Positions 8,212 to 16,940 are shown, counted from the first letter of the stretch. The stretch: 64,000 nt of DNA from Rhizobium sp. AC27/96 (GCF_001692325.1 NZ_LXKN01000058.1:124001-188000), one strand, 5' to 3'. Notes: generated from the sequence alone by a model not told the origin. Numbers and translations: made by a program.

Positions 8212-10365
8212 ATGAGCACCGAACAGAAACCGGTCGAAGGTCTGACCGAAGAGGAAGCGGCCGCTGCACTTGCCTATCTGGCTGCGGAGATCGCCCGCAA
8301 TGACGCGCTTTATCATGCCAAGGATGCGCCAGAGATTTCGGATGCTGACTACGATGCGCTGAAGAGGCGCAACGATGCCATCGAGGCGCGGTTTCCGGAG
8401 CTGATTCGTGCCGACAGCCCGTCGCGGCGGGTGGGCGCCGCACCATCGGAAACCTTCGCGCCCGTTGTCCATGCCCGGCCGATGCTGTCGCTCGACAACA
8501 CGTTTTCGCAGGAAGACGTCGAGGATTTCGTCGCGGGTGTCTATCGCTTTCTCGGCCGCTTGCCCGACAATTCGATTGCCTTTACCGCCGAGCCGAAGAT
8601 TGACGGGCTGTCGATGTCGATCCGCTATGAGAATGGCCGGATGGTGAGTGCTGCAACGCGCGGCGATGGCACGACCGGCGAGAATGTTACCGCCAATATC
8701 AGAACCATCAAGGAAATCCCCCAGACGTTGCCAGCGGGCGCGCCTGCGGTCATCGAGGTGCGTGGCGAGGTCTACATGGCCAAGAGCGACTTTCTGGCGC
8801 TTAACGCCCAGATGGAGGCAGAGGGCAAGCAGACCTACGTTAACCCGCGCAACACCGCGGCGGGTTCGCTCCGCCAGCTCGATGCGAAGGTGACGGCAAG
8901 CCGCAAGTTGAAGTTCTTTGCCTATGCCTGGGGCGAAATGTCGGAAATGCCGGCCGATACGCAATTCGGCATGGTGCAGACTTTCAAGGCATGGGGCTTC
9001 CCAATCAATCCGTTGATGGAGCGGCTGAGTTCGGTCGCCGACATTCTCGGCCACTATCAGGAGATCGGCCTGCAGCGGCCCGATCTCGATTATGACATCG
9101 ACGGTGTCGTCTATAAGGTCGACAGCCTCGAACTGCAGGCCCGCCTCGGTTTCCGTTCGCGTTCACCGCGCTGGGCGACGGCGCACAAGTTCCCGGCGGA
9201 GCAGGCATTCACGCGGCTGGTCGACATCGATATCCAGGTTGGGCGTACCGGAGCGTTAACGCCAGTGGCGCGGCTGGAGCCGATCACCGTCGGCGGTGTC
9301 GTCGTCACCAATGCGACGCTACACAATGCCGATTACATCAGGGGCATCGGCAACAAGGGCGAACCGATCCGCGATGGCCGCGATATCCGCGTCGGCGATA
9401 TGGTGATCGTGCAGCGTGCCGGCGATGTCATTCCGCAGATCGTCGATGTCGTCATGGAGAAGCGCGAGCCGTCTAGCGTGTCCTACGAGTTTCCGAAGGT
9501 GTGCCCGGTCTGCGGCAGCCATGCGGTGCGCGATATCAACGAGAAGACCGGCAAGATCGACGCCGTGACCCGTTGTACCGGCGGCTTCATCTGCCGCGCG
9601 CAGGCGACGGAGCATCTCAAGCATTTCGTTTCACGCAATGCCTATGACATCGAGGGGTTGGGTTCGAAGCAGATCGATTTCTTCTTCGAGAGCGAGGACG
9701 CGGCGCTGCAGATCAGGACTGCGCCCGACATCTTCACCCTGGAGAAGCGCCAGCAGACGTCGCTCGCCAAGCTTGAGAATATTGACGGCTTCGGCAAGGT
9801 CAGCGTCGGCAAGCTTTACGCGGCGATCAACGAACGGCGTGAGATCGCGCTCCATCGTTTCATCTTCGCGCTGGGCATCCGCCATGTGGGCGAGACGACG
9901 GCCAAGCTGCTCGCACGTTCCTACGGCATTTATGGGGCTTTCGAGGCGGCGATGAAGGAGGCGGCCCCGCTGGCGGGCGATGCCTGGAGCGACCTCAACA
10001 ATATCGAGGGCATCGGTGAGGTGGTGGCGCGCGCGCTTGTTGAATTCTACAAGGAGCCCCGCAATACCGAGGTGATCGCAAGGCTGCTGGAGGAGGTTCA
10101 GCCTCAAGAGGCCGAACAACCGGTGACCTCAGGCAGCCCCGTCGCGGGCAAGACGGTGGTTTTCACCGGTTCGCTGGAAAAGTTCACCCGCGATGAAGCC
10201 AAGGCCAAGGCGGAGAGCCTGGGCGCCAAGGTTTCGGGCTCGGTCTCGAAGAAGACTGACATCGTCGTGGCTGGACCGGGCGCGGGTTCGAAGCTCGACA
10301 AGGCGCAGGAATTCAATGTCCAGGTCATGACCGAGGACGAGTGGCTCGAGCTCATCGGCGGGTGA
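8212..10365 (+). CDS. ligA: NAD-dependent DNA ligase LigA
   Basis: Seals nicks during replication and repair using NAD+. The 717-residue protein has the N-terminal Ia region (YHAKDAPEISDADYD) that binds NMN and the adenylation motif KIDG with Lys129 as the AMP-accepting residue. An OB fold follows, then a four-cysteine zinc finger (CPVC near 427 and a second Cys pair near 448), helix-hairpin-helix repeats (about 480-620) and a C-terminal BRCT domain from about 640. All domains are present and the length is normal. It converges with the acetyltransferase gene downstream; a G+C-rich hairpin without T run lies between them at about 10371-10393. Confidence 0.98.
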   Translation: MSTEQKPVEGLTEEEAAAALAYLAAEIARNDALYHAKDAPEISDADYDALKRRNDAIEARFPELIRADSPSRRVGAAPSETFAPVVHARPMLSLDNTFSQEDVEDFVAGVYRFLGRLPDNSIAFTAEPKIDGLSMSIRYENGRMVSAATRGDGTTGENVTANIRTIKEIPQTLPAGAPAVIEVRGEVYMAKSDFLALNAQMEAEGKQTYVNPRNTAAGSLRQLDAKVTASRKLKFFAYAWGEMSEMPADTQFGMVQTFKAWGFPINPLMERLSSVADILGHYQEIGLQRPDLDYDIDGVVYKVDSLELQARLGFRSRSPRWATAHKFPAEQAFTRLVDIDIQVGRTGALTPVARLEPITVGGVVVTNATLHNADYIRGIGNKGEPIRDGRDIRVGDMVIVQRAGDVIPQIVDVVMEKREPSSVSYEFPKVCPVCGSHAVRDINEKTGKIDAVTRCTGGFICRAQATEHLKHFVSRNAYDIEGLGSKQIDFFFESEDAALQIRTAPDIFTLEKRQQTSLAKLENIDGFGKVSVGKLYAAINERREIALHRFIFALGIRHVGETTAKLLARSYGIYGAFEAAMKEAAPLAGDAWSDLNNIEGIGEVVARALVEFYKEPRNTEVIARLLEEVQPQEAEQPVTSGSPVAGKTVVFTGSLEKFTRDEAKAKAESLGAKVSGSVSKKTDIVVAGPGAGSKLDKAQEFNVQVMTEDEWLELIGG

Positions 10366-10404
10366 GGAGAACGGCGGTAGCGTAATCCGCCGCTCTCATA
10401 TCGC

Positions 10405-10941
10405 TCAGAATCTCAGCCGCGCCATTGTGAACGCATCGACATATTCGCCGTTGCGGAAGGCAAAGGCGCGCAAGCGCCCTTCGGTCTCGAAACCGAACTT
10501 CTCGTAAAGGCCGATTGCTGGCGTGTTGTCGACATAGACGGTCAATTCCAGCCGCTTGAGCGCCAGCCAGTTGTCGGCGGCGTCGACGAGCGCGGCCATA
10601 AGTGCCGAGCCGATACCGCAGCCGGTGAAATCATCGTGCACGCCCATGCCGATCTGGCCGATATGAGCTCGCCGGCCGGAAAGCCGCCTCAGGTCGGCAC
10701 TGCCGACGACTTGCCCATCCACTTCCGCAACAAGGCGGGTTGCGTAGAGATCCTGCTTGTCCAGCCAGCGCCGCGTCTCCTCGACGCCTTGAAAGGGCAG
10801 GCGGAGTGTGCCGGCGCGGAAACCGGGGAGATTGGCGATGGCCGCGATTGCCTCGGCATCGGCCGGGTGGGTTGCGCGAATCGCCACTGGGCCGACCTTG
10901 GCGGGTCGTCGTTTGGCAGGTTCTTGCTCTTTGAAAGACAT
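10405..10941 (-). CDS. GNAT family N-acetyltransferase
   Basis: Acetyl-CoA-dependent N-acetyltransferase of 178 residues. The ATG at 10941 is chosen because AAGGAG sits six bases before it; a longer frame starting at 10983 lacks such a site. The acetyl-CoA loop region reads TGCGIGSALM, a variant of the usual Q/RxxGxG/A. The C-terminal YEKFGFETEGRLR segment is typical of amino-acid or amine acetyltransferases in the YhhY-like group. The substrate cannot be predicted. The 338-bp gap to the divergent arsR-like gene (10942-11279) carries no other recognisable gene. Confidence 0.8.
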   Translation of the reverse strand: MSFKEQEPAKRRPAKVGPVAIRATHPADAEAIAAIANLPGFRAGTLRLPFQGVEETRRWLDKQDLYATRLVAEVDGQVVGSADLRRLSGRRAHIGQIGMGVHDDFTGCGIGSALMAALVDAADNWLALKRLELTVYVDNTPAIGLYEKFGFETEGRLRAFAFRNGEYVDAFTMARLRF

Positions 10942-11216
10942 GTGCTCTCCTTGATATGGGGGAGGAGAGCAAGGAGATTTCAACCCTGCTCGCCTCGGCA
11001 GGGTTGATATGGATCGCGGCTACTTCAACGCAACACGCCGTCCACTCGCCCTGCGAAGGGGGAGATGGTGTGAAGGTGCGTTACCATGGTGCGGTTTGCG
11101 ATCATGGGTGGATGATCCAATGCGATGCGACCATTGTCAATCGCGCCTCTCCCAAATTGCGTCGACTGAGCGACCGCGCGCTGAGTGCGCAGGATTGTCG
11201 TTTCCCAGGATATTGC

Positions 11217-11273
11217 TTGACAGGCAACCATTTGGTTGCTTATAAACTCGATAATAGGCAACCAAATGGTTTC
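11217..11273 (+). promoter_or_regulatory. Promoter with two palindromic operators for the ArsR/SRPBCC operon
   Basis: A TTGACA box (11217-11222) is followed after 17 bp by TTATAA (11240-11245). The spacer is filled by the palindrome GCAACCATTTGGTTGC (11224-11239, seven-base arms). A second copy, GCAACCAAATGGTTTC with one arm mismatch, lies at 11258-11273, just downstream of the expected transcription start. Repressor bound at both sites would block the promoter, so autoregulation by the ArsR protein is inferred. Confidence 0.75.
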
Positions 11274-11279
11274 GTATCC

Positions 11280-11603
11280 GTGGATGATGATGCAGTCTTC
11301 AAGGCGCTGGCGGATGCCAGTCGGCGGCAGTTGCTCGACAGGCTCTTTGAGCGCAACGGGCAGACGCTGAACGCGCTCTGCGAGGACTTGGTGATGACGC
11401 GTCAGGCGGTCGCCAAGCATCTCGCCATTCTGGAGGAGGCCAAGCTGGTGTCCTCCGAGAAACAGGGCCGGGAGAAGCTGCATTTCATCAACGCGGTTCC
11501 GATCAACGGCATTGCCGAGCGCTGGATCAACAAGTTCGAGCGCCGACATCTGAGTGCGCTTTCGGCGCTGAAGAAGGCGTTGGAAGACGAGGGCGGCCAA
11601 TAA
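11280..11603 (+). CDS. ArsR family winged-helix repressor
   Basis: Small winged-helix DNA-binding regulator of 107 residues. The frame is open far upstream, but the predicted promoter places the RNA start near 11252, so the first usable in-frame start is the GTG at 11280. The resulting protein has the usual length. The recognition helix region reads DLVMTRQAVAKHLAILEEAKLV, without the metal-binding cysteines of classical ArsR proteins. That and the SRPBCC partner place it in the group of ArsR repressors paired with AHSA1-type proteins. It probably binds the two palindromes just upstream. The gene downstream begins 38 bp after it with a good AAGGAG site. Confidence 0.85.
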   Translation: MDDDAVFKALADASRRQLLDRLFERNGQTLNALCEDLVMTRQAVAKHLAILEEAKLVSSEKQGREKLHFINAVPINGIAERWINKFERRHLSALSALKKALEDEGGQ

Positions 11604-11641
11604 TCGTCCCGCGAGCAATTATTGAAACAAGGAGAAATGAC

Positions 11642-12085
11642 ATGACCGGAAGCAAGTTCGTCTACGTCACCTTCATCCGCACCACTCCGGAAAAGCTCTG
11701 GTCGGCGCTGACCACACCGGAATTTATCAAGCAATATTGGTTCGACATGGTCCATGAAGCGGAGTGGAAGGTCGGGTCGCCATGGAAGATGCTTTTTCCG
11801 GATGGCAGGGTCGCGGATGCCGGCGAGATCGCGGAATTCGATCCGCCCAAACGCCTTGCTTTCAAATGGCGCAACGAATGGCGCCCGGATCTGAAGGACG
11901 AGGGCTGGTCCCGCTGTGTGATGGAACTGGAGCCGGCGGGCGAGGCCGTGAAGCTGACCGTTCGTCACACGATCGAGGTCGAGAATTCGAAGTTCATCGA
12001 CGCCGTATCCGGCGGTTGGCCAAAAATCCTGTCGAATCTCAAGTCGCTTCTGGAAACGGGAGCGGTGGCTATGAGCCAGAAATGA
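11642..12085 (+). CDS. SRPBCC (AHSA1/START-like) domain protein
   Basis: A 147-residue single-domain helix-grip protein of the activator-of-Hsp90/START-like superfamily, which binds hydrophobic ligands in a deep cavity. The N-terminal FVYVTFIRTTPEKLWSAL and the C-terminal GGWPKILSNLKSLLE segments are diagnostic. The natural ligand is unknown. It is translated from an ATG with AAGGAG eight bases upstream, directly behind the ArsR gene. The pair is a frequent operon in proteobacteria and the SRPBCC protein is usually treated as the effector gene. Confidence 0.87.
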   Translation: MTGSKFVYVTFIRTTPEKLWSALTTPEFIKQYWFDMVHEAEWKVGSPWKMLFPDGRVADAGEIAEFDPPKRLAFKWRNEWRPDLKDEGWSRCVMELEPAGEAVKLTVRHTIEVENSKFIDAVSGGWPKILSNLKSLLETGAVAMSQK

Positions 12086-12217
12086 GGCGGGCACGCCGTG
12101 CCTGCGTTGCAGGCGTTGCCTAATCAAGGGTAATGCCTGCAATATCGCGCATCAGGCACGCGGTGTGGAGAAGAGCAAAGCTATCTTGCATCGCCCGTAG
12201 GCCATCCTACCTTAGCC

Positions 12218-12245
12218 AAGCCGCTTTCGCTTCCGGCGGCTTTAT
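12218..12245 (+). terminator. Probable terminator after the ArsR/SRPBCC operon
   Basis: Stem AAGCCGC / GCGGCTT (12218-12224 with 12236-12242), 11-base loop, short T-rich tail. It lies 132 bp after the SRPBCC stop and just before the creA-like gene. Confidence 0.6.
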
Positions 12246-12258
12246 TGGAGGATGATCG

Positions 12259-12753
12259 ATGCATTCAGCGAAGTTCTTTGCCGCGATTGCCGCGTCTTTT
12301 CTGGCAGTGGCGCCTGTTTCCGCGTCCGCCGAGGTTGTTGGCAAGGTTGGCGTGGACTGGACGGGCAATGATATTCTGGTCGATGCCGTGCCTGATCCCG
12401 GGGTGTCTGGCGTCACCTGCCACGTCACCTATTTCGATCGCAGCGTCATTGACCGCTTACGCAAGGGCAACTGGTTCGAAGATCCCTCCAACAATTCCAT
12501 CGATTGCCGCCAGACCGGGCCGATCGAGATCGGCGATATCAATCTGTCGCAGAGCGGCGAGGAAGTGTTTCGCGCTGGGCTGTCGCTCATCTGGAAGAAG
12601 CTGGTGGTGACGCGCATCTACGACAAGAAGAACGATACGCTTGTCTACCTCATCCACTCGCGCCAGTTGACGAACGGTTCGGCGAAGATGGCAATTTCGA
12701 CGATACCCTTGTTCGGCCAAAATGTTAGCTGGAAAAACGGCAAGCCGAAATAA
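12259..12753 (+). CDS. creA: CreA family periplasmic protein
   Basis: A 164-residue exported protein with a signal peptide cleaved near ASA-E (residue 24). The pattern GNDILVDAVPDPGVSGVTCHV, with two conserved cysteines (in VTCHV and IDCRQ) and QTGPIEI, matches the CreA family named after the first gene of the E. coli cre locus. The molecular role of the family is not established. The ATG at 12259 follows TTGGAGGATG, a strong ribosome-binding site. No creB, creC or creD is nearby, so the name reflects only family membership. Confidence 0.85.
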   Translation: MHSAKFFAAIAASFLAVAPVSASAEVVGKVGVDWTGNDILVDAVPDPGVSGVTCHVTYFDRSVIDRLRKGNWFEDPSNNSIDCRQTGPIEIGDINLSQSGEEVFRAGLSLIWKKLVVTRIYDKKNDTLVYLIHSRQLTNGSAKMAISTIPLFGQNVSWKNGKPK

Positions 12754-12967
12754 CGCTACCAGGATACCTCAAAGGCAACCGAGAGAAGGGTAATACCAAA
12801 AAAAGTCTTACTCTTGAGTTGTCTAATTCCCTCTGGTTGCTTTCGGTTTGCACCTTTTTGATGCAATTTCGAAAGCGAACAGGGGAGTGAATCTCCCGCT
12901 TGTTCACGGCCTGCATGACTGGCGCGTTGGCTACACCCCTGCCAATGCTGGTCAGCTAGAAAATCGA

Positions 12968-13005
12968 TCGCCCTGAAGCCGAGGCTCCAGGGCGATTTTG
13001 TTTTT
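12968..13005. terminator. Hairpin terminator between creA and cheW
   Basis: Inverted repeat ATCGCCCTG / CAGGGCGAT with a T-rich run on the plus side. It lies between convergent genes, so it can serve creA and possibly cheW on the other strand. The remaining 269-bp gap shows no gene. Confidence 0.7.
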
Positions 13006-13022
13006 GGGCTAATGCATTGAAA

Positions 13023-13487
13023 TCAGGCGGCTTGTGCCAGCTGATCCGCAATGATCGTGTCGAGGTTGAGGAAGCAGACCATCGATTTTTCCAGCGCCAC
13101 GATGCCGCGGCAGAAGGCGCGCTGCGCCTCCGGAATGATTTCCGGCGCCGGCTGCAGATCTTCGCTCTTGATGGTCATCATGTCCGAGACTTGCTCGACC
13201 AAGAGGCCGACAAGCTTGCCGGCGATATCGGTGACGATGATCGCCGAACGCTCGGAGGGCTCCGTCATCTTCATACCGAGGCGGCAGGCCATGTCGATGA
13301 CCGGAATCACCGCACCGCGCAGGTTGATCAGGCCGAGCACGTAAGGCGGCGTGTGCGGCATCGGCGTTACGGGTGCCCAGCCGCGGATTTCGCGGATGGC
13401 CATGATGTCGATGCAGAACTCCTGATCGCCGAGGTGGAAGGAGACGATTTCCAGATAGGCGCCGGATTGCTTGATGGCGTTCGTCAT
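13023..13487 (-). CDS. cheW: CheW-like chemotaxis coupling protein
   Basis: SH3-like adaptor that links chemoreceptors to the CheA kinase. From the ATG at 13487 (preceded by GGGAAG) it has 154 residues; an upstream ATG at 13520 would add 11. The conserved core reads FCIDIMAIREI, then VLGLINLRGAVIPVIDM, which forms the receptor/CheA contact surface. The gene stands alone, with no cheA or receptor gene in the window. It is probably an accessory coupling protein that works with receptors or a chemosensory cluster elsewhere. Confidence 0.9.
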   Translation of the reverse strand: MTNAIKQSGAYLEIVSFHLGDQEFCIDIMAIREIRGWAPVTPMPHTPPYVLGLINLRGAVIPVIDMACRLGMKMTEPSERSAIIVTDIAGKLVGLLVEQVSDMMTIKSEDLQPAPEIIPEAQRAFCRGIVALEKSMVCFLNLDTIIADQLAQAA

Positions 13488-13926
13488 GAGTATGGACTTC
13501 CCGTTTGGCGCCGATGGCAAACGACGCTAGCGATTGAAAAGAGAGATCGGCTGGAGCGGCTTGGGCAGCGGCAGCGTCCGGTGCTTCGGCTGGTAATGCC
13601 TGGCTGCTCCGGCGGGCGTCATGCCCTTCTGAAAATCGGTCTGCCGCGCGTTTCGGCGGCGGTCGAAGTCGTGTTCGACATTTGATGCAGATGTTCGCGC
13701 GGACAGGTTAGGATTACTTTAACACCGAAGCAGAATTCGCCTTGAGCGACTTGCGAAATCATAGTGGTAGAACAGTTAAGTTCTCTGGGGATCGAGCCGA
13801 CTGCTGCGACGATTTCGGCCTGCCCGGAACATCTTCTTGAATTGCGTCCTCCACTTCGAGCCGTTACACCGGCTGGGAGACCGACCGTACCGCCTTTCAG
13901 GTGCCGTCGCCGGGGTAGGATGAGGA
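13488..13926. other. Intergenic region between cheW and the Sco gene
   Basis: A 439-bp stretch between divergent genes. Open frames here are short and without family resemblance. It should contain both promoters, but I could not pick convincing -35/-10 pairs. Confidence 0.5.
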
Positions 13927-14538
13927 ATGGCAGTCATGAGAAGTGTGCGCATTGGTGTCTGGGTAGTGGTGTTGATCATTGCCGGCGTATTGGGCTGGCT
14001 GAGTTTCGGGGGCAGCAAGGCGCCGCAGGTGGCTGCTGAGGGACCCTATGGCGTGCCCTTCACGCTGGTCTCGCAGAGTGGCAAGTCGATCAACGAGCAG
14101 GCGTTTCGCGGCAAGCCTTCGGCGGTGTTCTTCGGCTATACGCATTGTCCCGATGTCTGTCCGACAACGCTGTTTGAGCTCAACAGCTGGCTGGCGAAGG
14201 TTGACCCCGATGGCACGAAACTCAACGCCTATTTCGTGACCGTCGATCCTGAGCGCGACACGCCCGAGATCATGGATCAGTATGTTTCCAATGTCTCCAA
14301 ACGGATTACCGGCATTTCGGGCGATCCGGCCAAGGTGATGGATATGGTCAAGGGCTTTCGTGTCTATGCCAAGAAGGTGCCGACCGACGACAAGCAGCCG
14401 AACGGCGACTATACTATGGATCACACTGCCTCGGTCTTCCTGCTGGATTCGTCCGGCGGTTTTGCCGGAACTATTGCCTACGAGGAAGACCCGGACGTGG
14501 CGGTGAAGAAGCTGGAGAACCTGATCAAGAAGGGGTAG
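13927..14538 (+). CDS. SCO1/SenC family copper chaperone
   Basis: Membrane-anchored thioredoxin-fold protein that delivers copper to the CuA site of cytochrome c oxidase or maintains its thiols. In the 203-residue product an N-terminal transmembrane anchor spans about residues 7-27. The copper-binding motif CPDVC has Cys74 and Cys78, and the conserved histidine is H166 in MDHTASVF. All three ligands are present. The start at 13927 follows AGGATGAGGA; a second ATG at 13936 is possible. A FAD monooxygenase gene starts eight bases after its stop; no oxidase gene is in view. Confidence 0.93.
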   Translation: MAVMRSVRIGVWVVVLIIAGVLGWLSFGGSKAPQVAAEGPYGVPFTLVSQSGKSINEQAFRGKPSAVFFGYTHCPDVCPTTLFELNSWLAKVDPDGTKLNAYFVTVDPERDTPEIMDQYVSNVSKRITGISGDPAKVMDMVKGFRVYAKKVPTDDKQPNGDYTMDHTASVFLLDSSGGFAGTIAYEEDPDVAVKKLENLIKKG

Positions 14539-14546
14539 GGGCATAG

Positions 14547-15695
14547 ATGGGCGAGAAGATCGGCGGAGAGGCGACATTCAGATCCATTCTGATTGCCGGA
14601 GCAGGGCCTGTTGGCCTCACTGCTGCGCTTGAGCTTGCCCGGCGCGGCTTTACCCCACGGATCATTGATGATGGTCCTGGCCCGACGCCGGTGGAGGAAA
14701 GCCGGGCTCTGGGTGTCAATGCCCGGACGCTAACGCTGCTTTCCCCGTCCGGTGTCGCAGAGCGCATCGTTGACGCTGCCCAATCCATAGACTGCTTCCG
14801 TGTTCGTGCCGGTGAGCGAACTCTCTTCGAACTGGATGCGAGCCAGGTGCAAGGCCGATTCAGCGCTATTCGCGGCCTGGCTCAGGGGCAGACGGAGCGT
14901 TTACTGCTGGAGGCGCTGTCGTCTTATGGCATCTTGCCGGAGTGGCGGACGGCGATCGTTGCGGGCGAAATCGCCGATTTCCGGAAGCCGGAGGTTACAG
15001 TTCGGCGGCCTGACGGCGCTATGGAAACGGTTCGGCCTGATATTCTGGTGGGTGCTGACGGCGCCCATTCCGTCGTTCGCAAGGCTCTCGGCGCGCGTTT
15101 TCCGGGCGAAGCGCTGGAGGCCTATTTCTATCTGGTTGATTTTCGCTATTCAGGCCAGATCGATACGCATTTCGGCGAGGTTTCGATCTTCGATCCCGGC
15201 ATGATCGGGCGCTTGCCTGTCGCATCGGATGTCGTTCGCTATATCTCGACGCTGGAAGATTTCGAAAGCCGTATCGTTCATCCGGCCACCATTGCCGAAA
15301 GGCTGTGGGCTTCGCAGTTCCGCATTCATTTTCGTCACGTCGAGCCTATGGCCAAAGGCAATGTCTTTCTGGCCGGCGATGCCGCGCATATCCATTCGCC
15401 GGCCGGTGCGCGCGGTATGAATCTCGGTATCGAAGATGCCTGCTGGCTTGCCTGGCTCATTGCGGAAGGCCGCGAACAGGAGTATTCGGCGCTGAGAATT
15501 CCCGCCGTGAAGCAGGTGTTGAAGCAGACCTATGGCTTGACGCGACTGATCACCATGACAAATCCGCTGGCGATCGCGATGCGCAATCTCATTGCACCGC
15601 TGGTCCTGCGCTTCGGCCCGGCCAGACGGGTTTTGCTTCGAAGCGTGGCTGGTTATGATACTCCAAAACCGCCTTGGATCGATTGGGCCGAGTAA
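14547..15695 (+). CDS. FAD-dependent monooxygenase (phenol hydroxylase-like family)
   Basis: A 382-residue flavoprotein of the aromatic-ring hydroxylase class. It has the Rossmann GAGPVG at 18-23, the second FAD/NADPH motif DGAHSVVR near residue 170, and the GD motif GDAAHIHSPAGARGMN near 277. These are all three signatures of class A flavin monooxygenases. The substrate is unknown; the protein lacks the long C-terminal thioredoxin-like domain of true phenol hydroxylases. It starts eight bases behind the Sco gene and is probably co-transcribed with it. Confidence 0.85.
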   Translation: MGEKIGGEATFRSILIAGAGPVGLTAALELARRGFTPRIIDDGPGPTPVEESRALGVNARTLTLLSPSGVAERIVDAAQSIDCFRVRAGERTLFELDASQVQGRFSAIRGLAQGQTERLLLEALSSYGILPEWRTAIVAGEIADFRKPEVTVRRPDGAMETVRPDILVGADGAHSVVRKALGARFPGEALEAYFYLVDFRYSGQIDTHFGEVSIFDPGMIGRLPVASDVVRYISTLEDFESRIVHPATIAERLWASQFRIHFRHVEPMAKGNVFLAGDAAHIHSPAGARGMNLGIEDACWLAWLIAEGREQEYSALRIPAVKQVLKQTYGLTRLITMTNPLAIAMRNLIAPLVLRFGPARRVLLRSVAGYDTPKPPWIDWAE

Positions 15696-15714
15696 GACAA
15701 GAAAGAGCGACGAG

Positions 15715-16593
15715 TTGAGTGAAATCCGCCTTTATGTGACGACGACCGAGAAGAAGGCCGAACAGGTCCTCGATCTGATGACGCCCGTTTTCGAGGACGA
15801 GGAACTGCCGATCGCGACCAGCGAGATCGATGAGAAGAGGGACATCTGGGAAACGTCGATCTATCTCTACGCGGAAGATGAAGACGATGTTCGCGCTCGC
15901 TTCGCAGCCCTGCTGGAGCAGGCCTTTCCCGAGCTCGCGATCGAAAAGGAAATCATTCCCGACGTCGACTGGATTGCCAAGTCGCTGGAGGGATTGAAGC
16001 CGGTTCGCGCCGGACGCTTCCTGGTGCATGGTTCTCACGATCGGGACAAGGTCGGTTCGAGCGATATTGCCATCGAGATCGATGCAGGGCAGGCCTTCGG
16101 CACCGGCCATCACGGCACGACGGCCGGTTGCCTGGAAACCATCGAGAAGGTTCTTGCCAGCCGACAGGTCCGCAATGCCCTCGACCTCGGTACCGGCAGC
16201 GGTGTGCTGGCGATCGGAGTGCGCAAGCTGCGTAATATTCCGGTCCTGGCAACCGATATCGACCCTATCGCCGTCCGTGTCGCGCGCGAGAATGTCCGCC
16301 GCAACGGCATTGCTTCCGGAATTGCACTTGAGACGGCGCCGGGCTTTCACTCGACGGCCTTTTCGCGTCACGGGCCGTTCGATCTGATCATTGCCAATAT
16401 TCTTGCGCGTCCACTGATCAAGATGGCGCCGCAGCTTGTGGCACATCTGGCGCCGGGCGGCTCGGTCGTCCTCTCAGGCATTCTTGCCGAGCAGCGCTGG
16501 AAGGTTCTGGCCGCCTATAATGGCGCCAAGCTGCGCCACGTGCGCACCATCTGGCGCAATGGCTGGGTCACCATCCATCTCGACCGGCCTTGA
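15715..16593 (+). CDS. prmA: Ribosomal protein L11 methyltransferase PrmA
   Basis: S-adenosylmethionine-dependent enzyme that trimethylates L11. The start is taken as TTG at 15715, which gives the usual N terminus SEIRLYVTT and 292 residues. An ATG at 15655 would overlap the upstream gene and add residues unlike the family. The substrate-binding segment IDAGQAFGTGHHGTT is at 122-136, the SAM motif DLGTGSG at 157-163 and the catalytic-site NILARPL near 222-228. It is 19 bp behind the monooxygenase gene. The nearest terminator (16641-16662) has its T run on the other strand, so prmA's own terminator was not identified. Confidence 0.95.
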   Translation: MSEIRLYVTTTEKKAEQVLDLMTPVFEDEELPIATSEIDEKRDIWETSIYLYAEDEDDVRARFAALLEQAFPELAIEKEIIPDVDWIAKSLEGLKPVRAGRFLVHGSHDRDKVGSSDIAIEIDAGQAFGTGHHGTTAGCLETIEKVLASRQVRNALDLGTGSGVLAIGVRKLRNIPVLATDIDPIAVRVARENVRRNGIASGIALETAPGFHSTAFSRHGPFDLIIANILARPLIKMAPQLVAHLAPGGSVVLSGILAEQRWKVLAAYNGAKLRHVRTIWRNGWVTIHLDRP

Positions 16594-16636
16594 GCCGGTC
16601 GCCTCCCGATAATCCTGCTTCCAATGGAAGACAACA

Positions 16637-16662
16637 AAAAAGGCGGTGCCGAGGCACCGCCT
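16637..16662 (-). terminator. Strong intrinsic terminator of the minus-strand small unit
   Basis: On the minus strand, AAGGCGGTGC pairs with GCACCGCCTT around a four-base loop and is followed by TTTTTTGTTG. The orientation of the T run shows that it ends a minus-strand RNA coming from 16.7-17.0 kb, not prmA. Confidence 0.85.
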
Positions 16663-16799
16663 TGAGATCGGCCTAGACCGATCTTGCCCGCGAGCGTGTG
16701 GAGGAGGAGTGCTCAAGCGGGCTCTAGCGTTCTGATCATGATCCGGGGAGGGAGGAGGAGAATCGGATCGCGATCTGGTGAACGCGTAGCTGATAACTG
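16663..16799 (-). ncRNA. Candidate 3'-UTR small RNA with anti-Shine-Dalgarno-like runs
   Basis: Between the stop of the 46-codon ORF and the strong terminator lie two C/U-rich stretches, TCTCCTCCTCCCTCCCC and CACTCCTCCTCC, complementary to ribosome-binding sites. A hairpin AGATCGG / CCGATCT (16664-16683) stands directly before the terminator. Unpaired CCUCC runs plus a terminator hairpin are the usual look of Hfq-dependent rhizobial small RNAs. This is inference from structure only; it could be a plain 3' untranslated region. Confidence 0.4.
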
Positions 16800-16940
16800 T
16801 TAGTGGCGATCACCACGGCTTGCGCCGATTGCCTTCGACGTTTCGACTTCGAGCTGACGAAGCGAGCCGACAGAGTGGCGTACGGTGCGACGCTCGCCAG
16901 CCAGCGCCGGGCTAACATATGCGGAGCGAGAGATAGGCAT
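16800..16940 (-). CDS. Small protein of 46 residues, unknown function
   Basis: The ORF begins at an ATG nine bases after AAGGA. The predicted protein is basic and Ser/Arg-rich (it starts MPISRSAYVSPALAGERR), has no membrane segment and matches no family I recognise. A leader hairpin (16962-16978) sits directly before the ribosome-binding site, and a strong terminator closes the unit 138 bp after the stop, so a dedicated transcript is likely. Whether the peptide is the product, or the ORF is incidental to a regulatory RNA, cannot be decided here. Confidence 0.5.
   Translation of the reverse strand: MPISRSAYVSPALAGERRTVRHSVGSLRQLEVETSKAIGASRGDRH

Noticed and set aside
10956..11279. N-terminal extension of the ArsR protein to 215 residues
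   Set aside because: The extension crosses the predicted promoter and both operators and has no resemblance to ArsR proteins.
13017..13685. Plus-strand frame of 222 codons across cheW
   Set aside because: Antisense to the well-supported CheW gene, with no recognisable domain.
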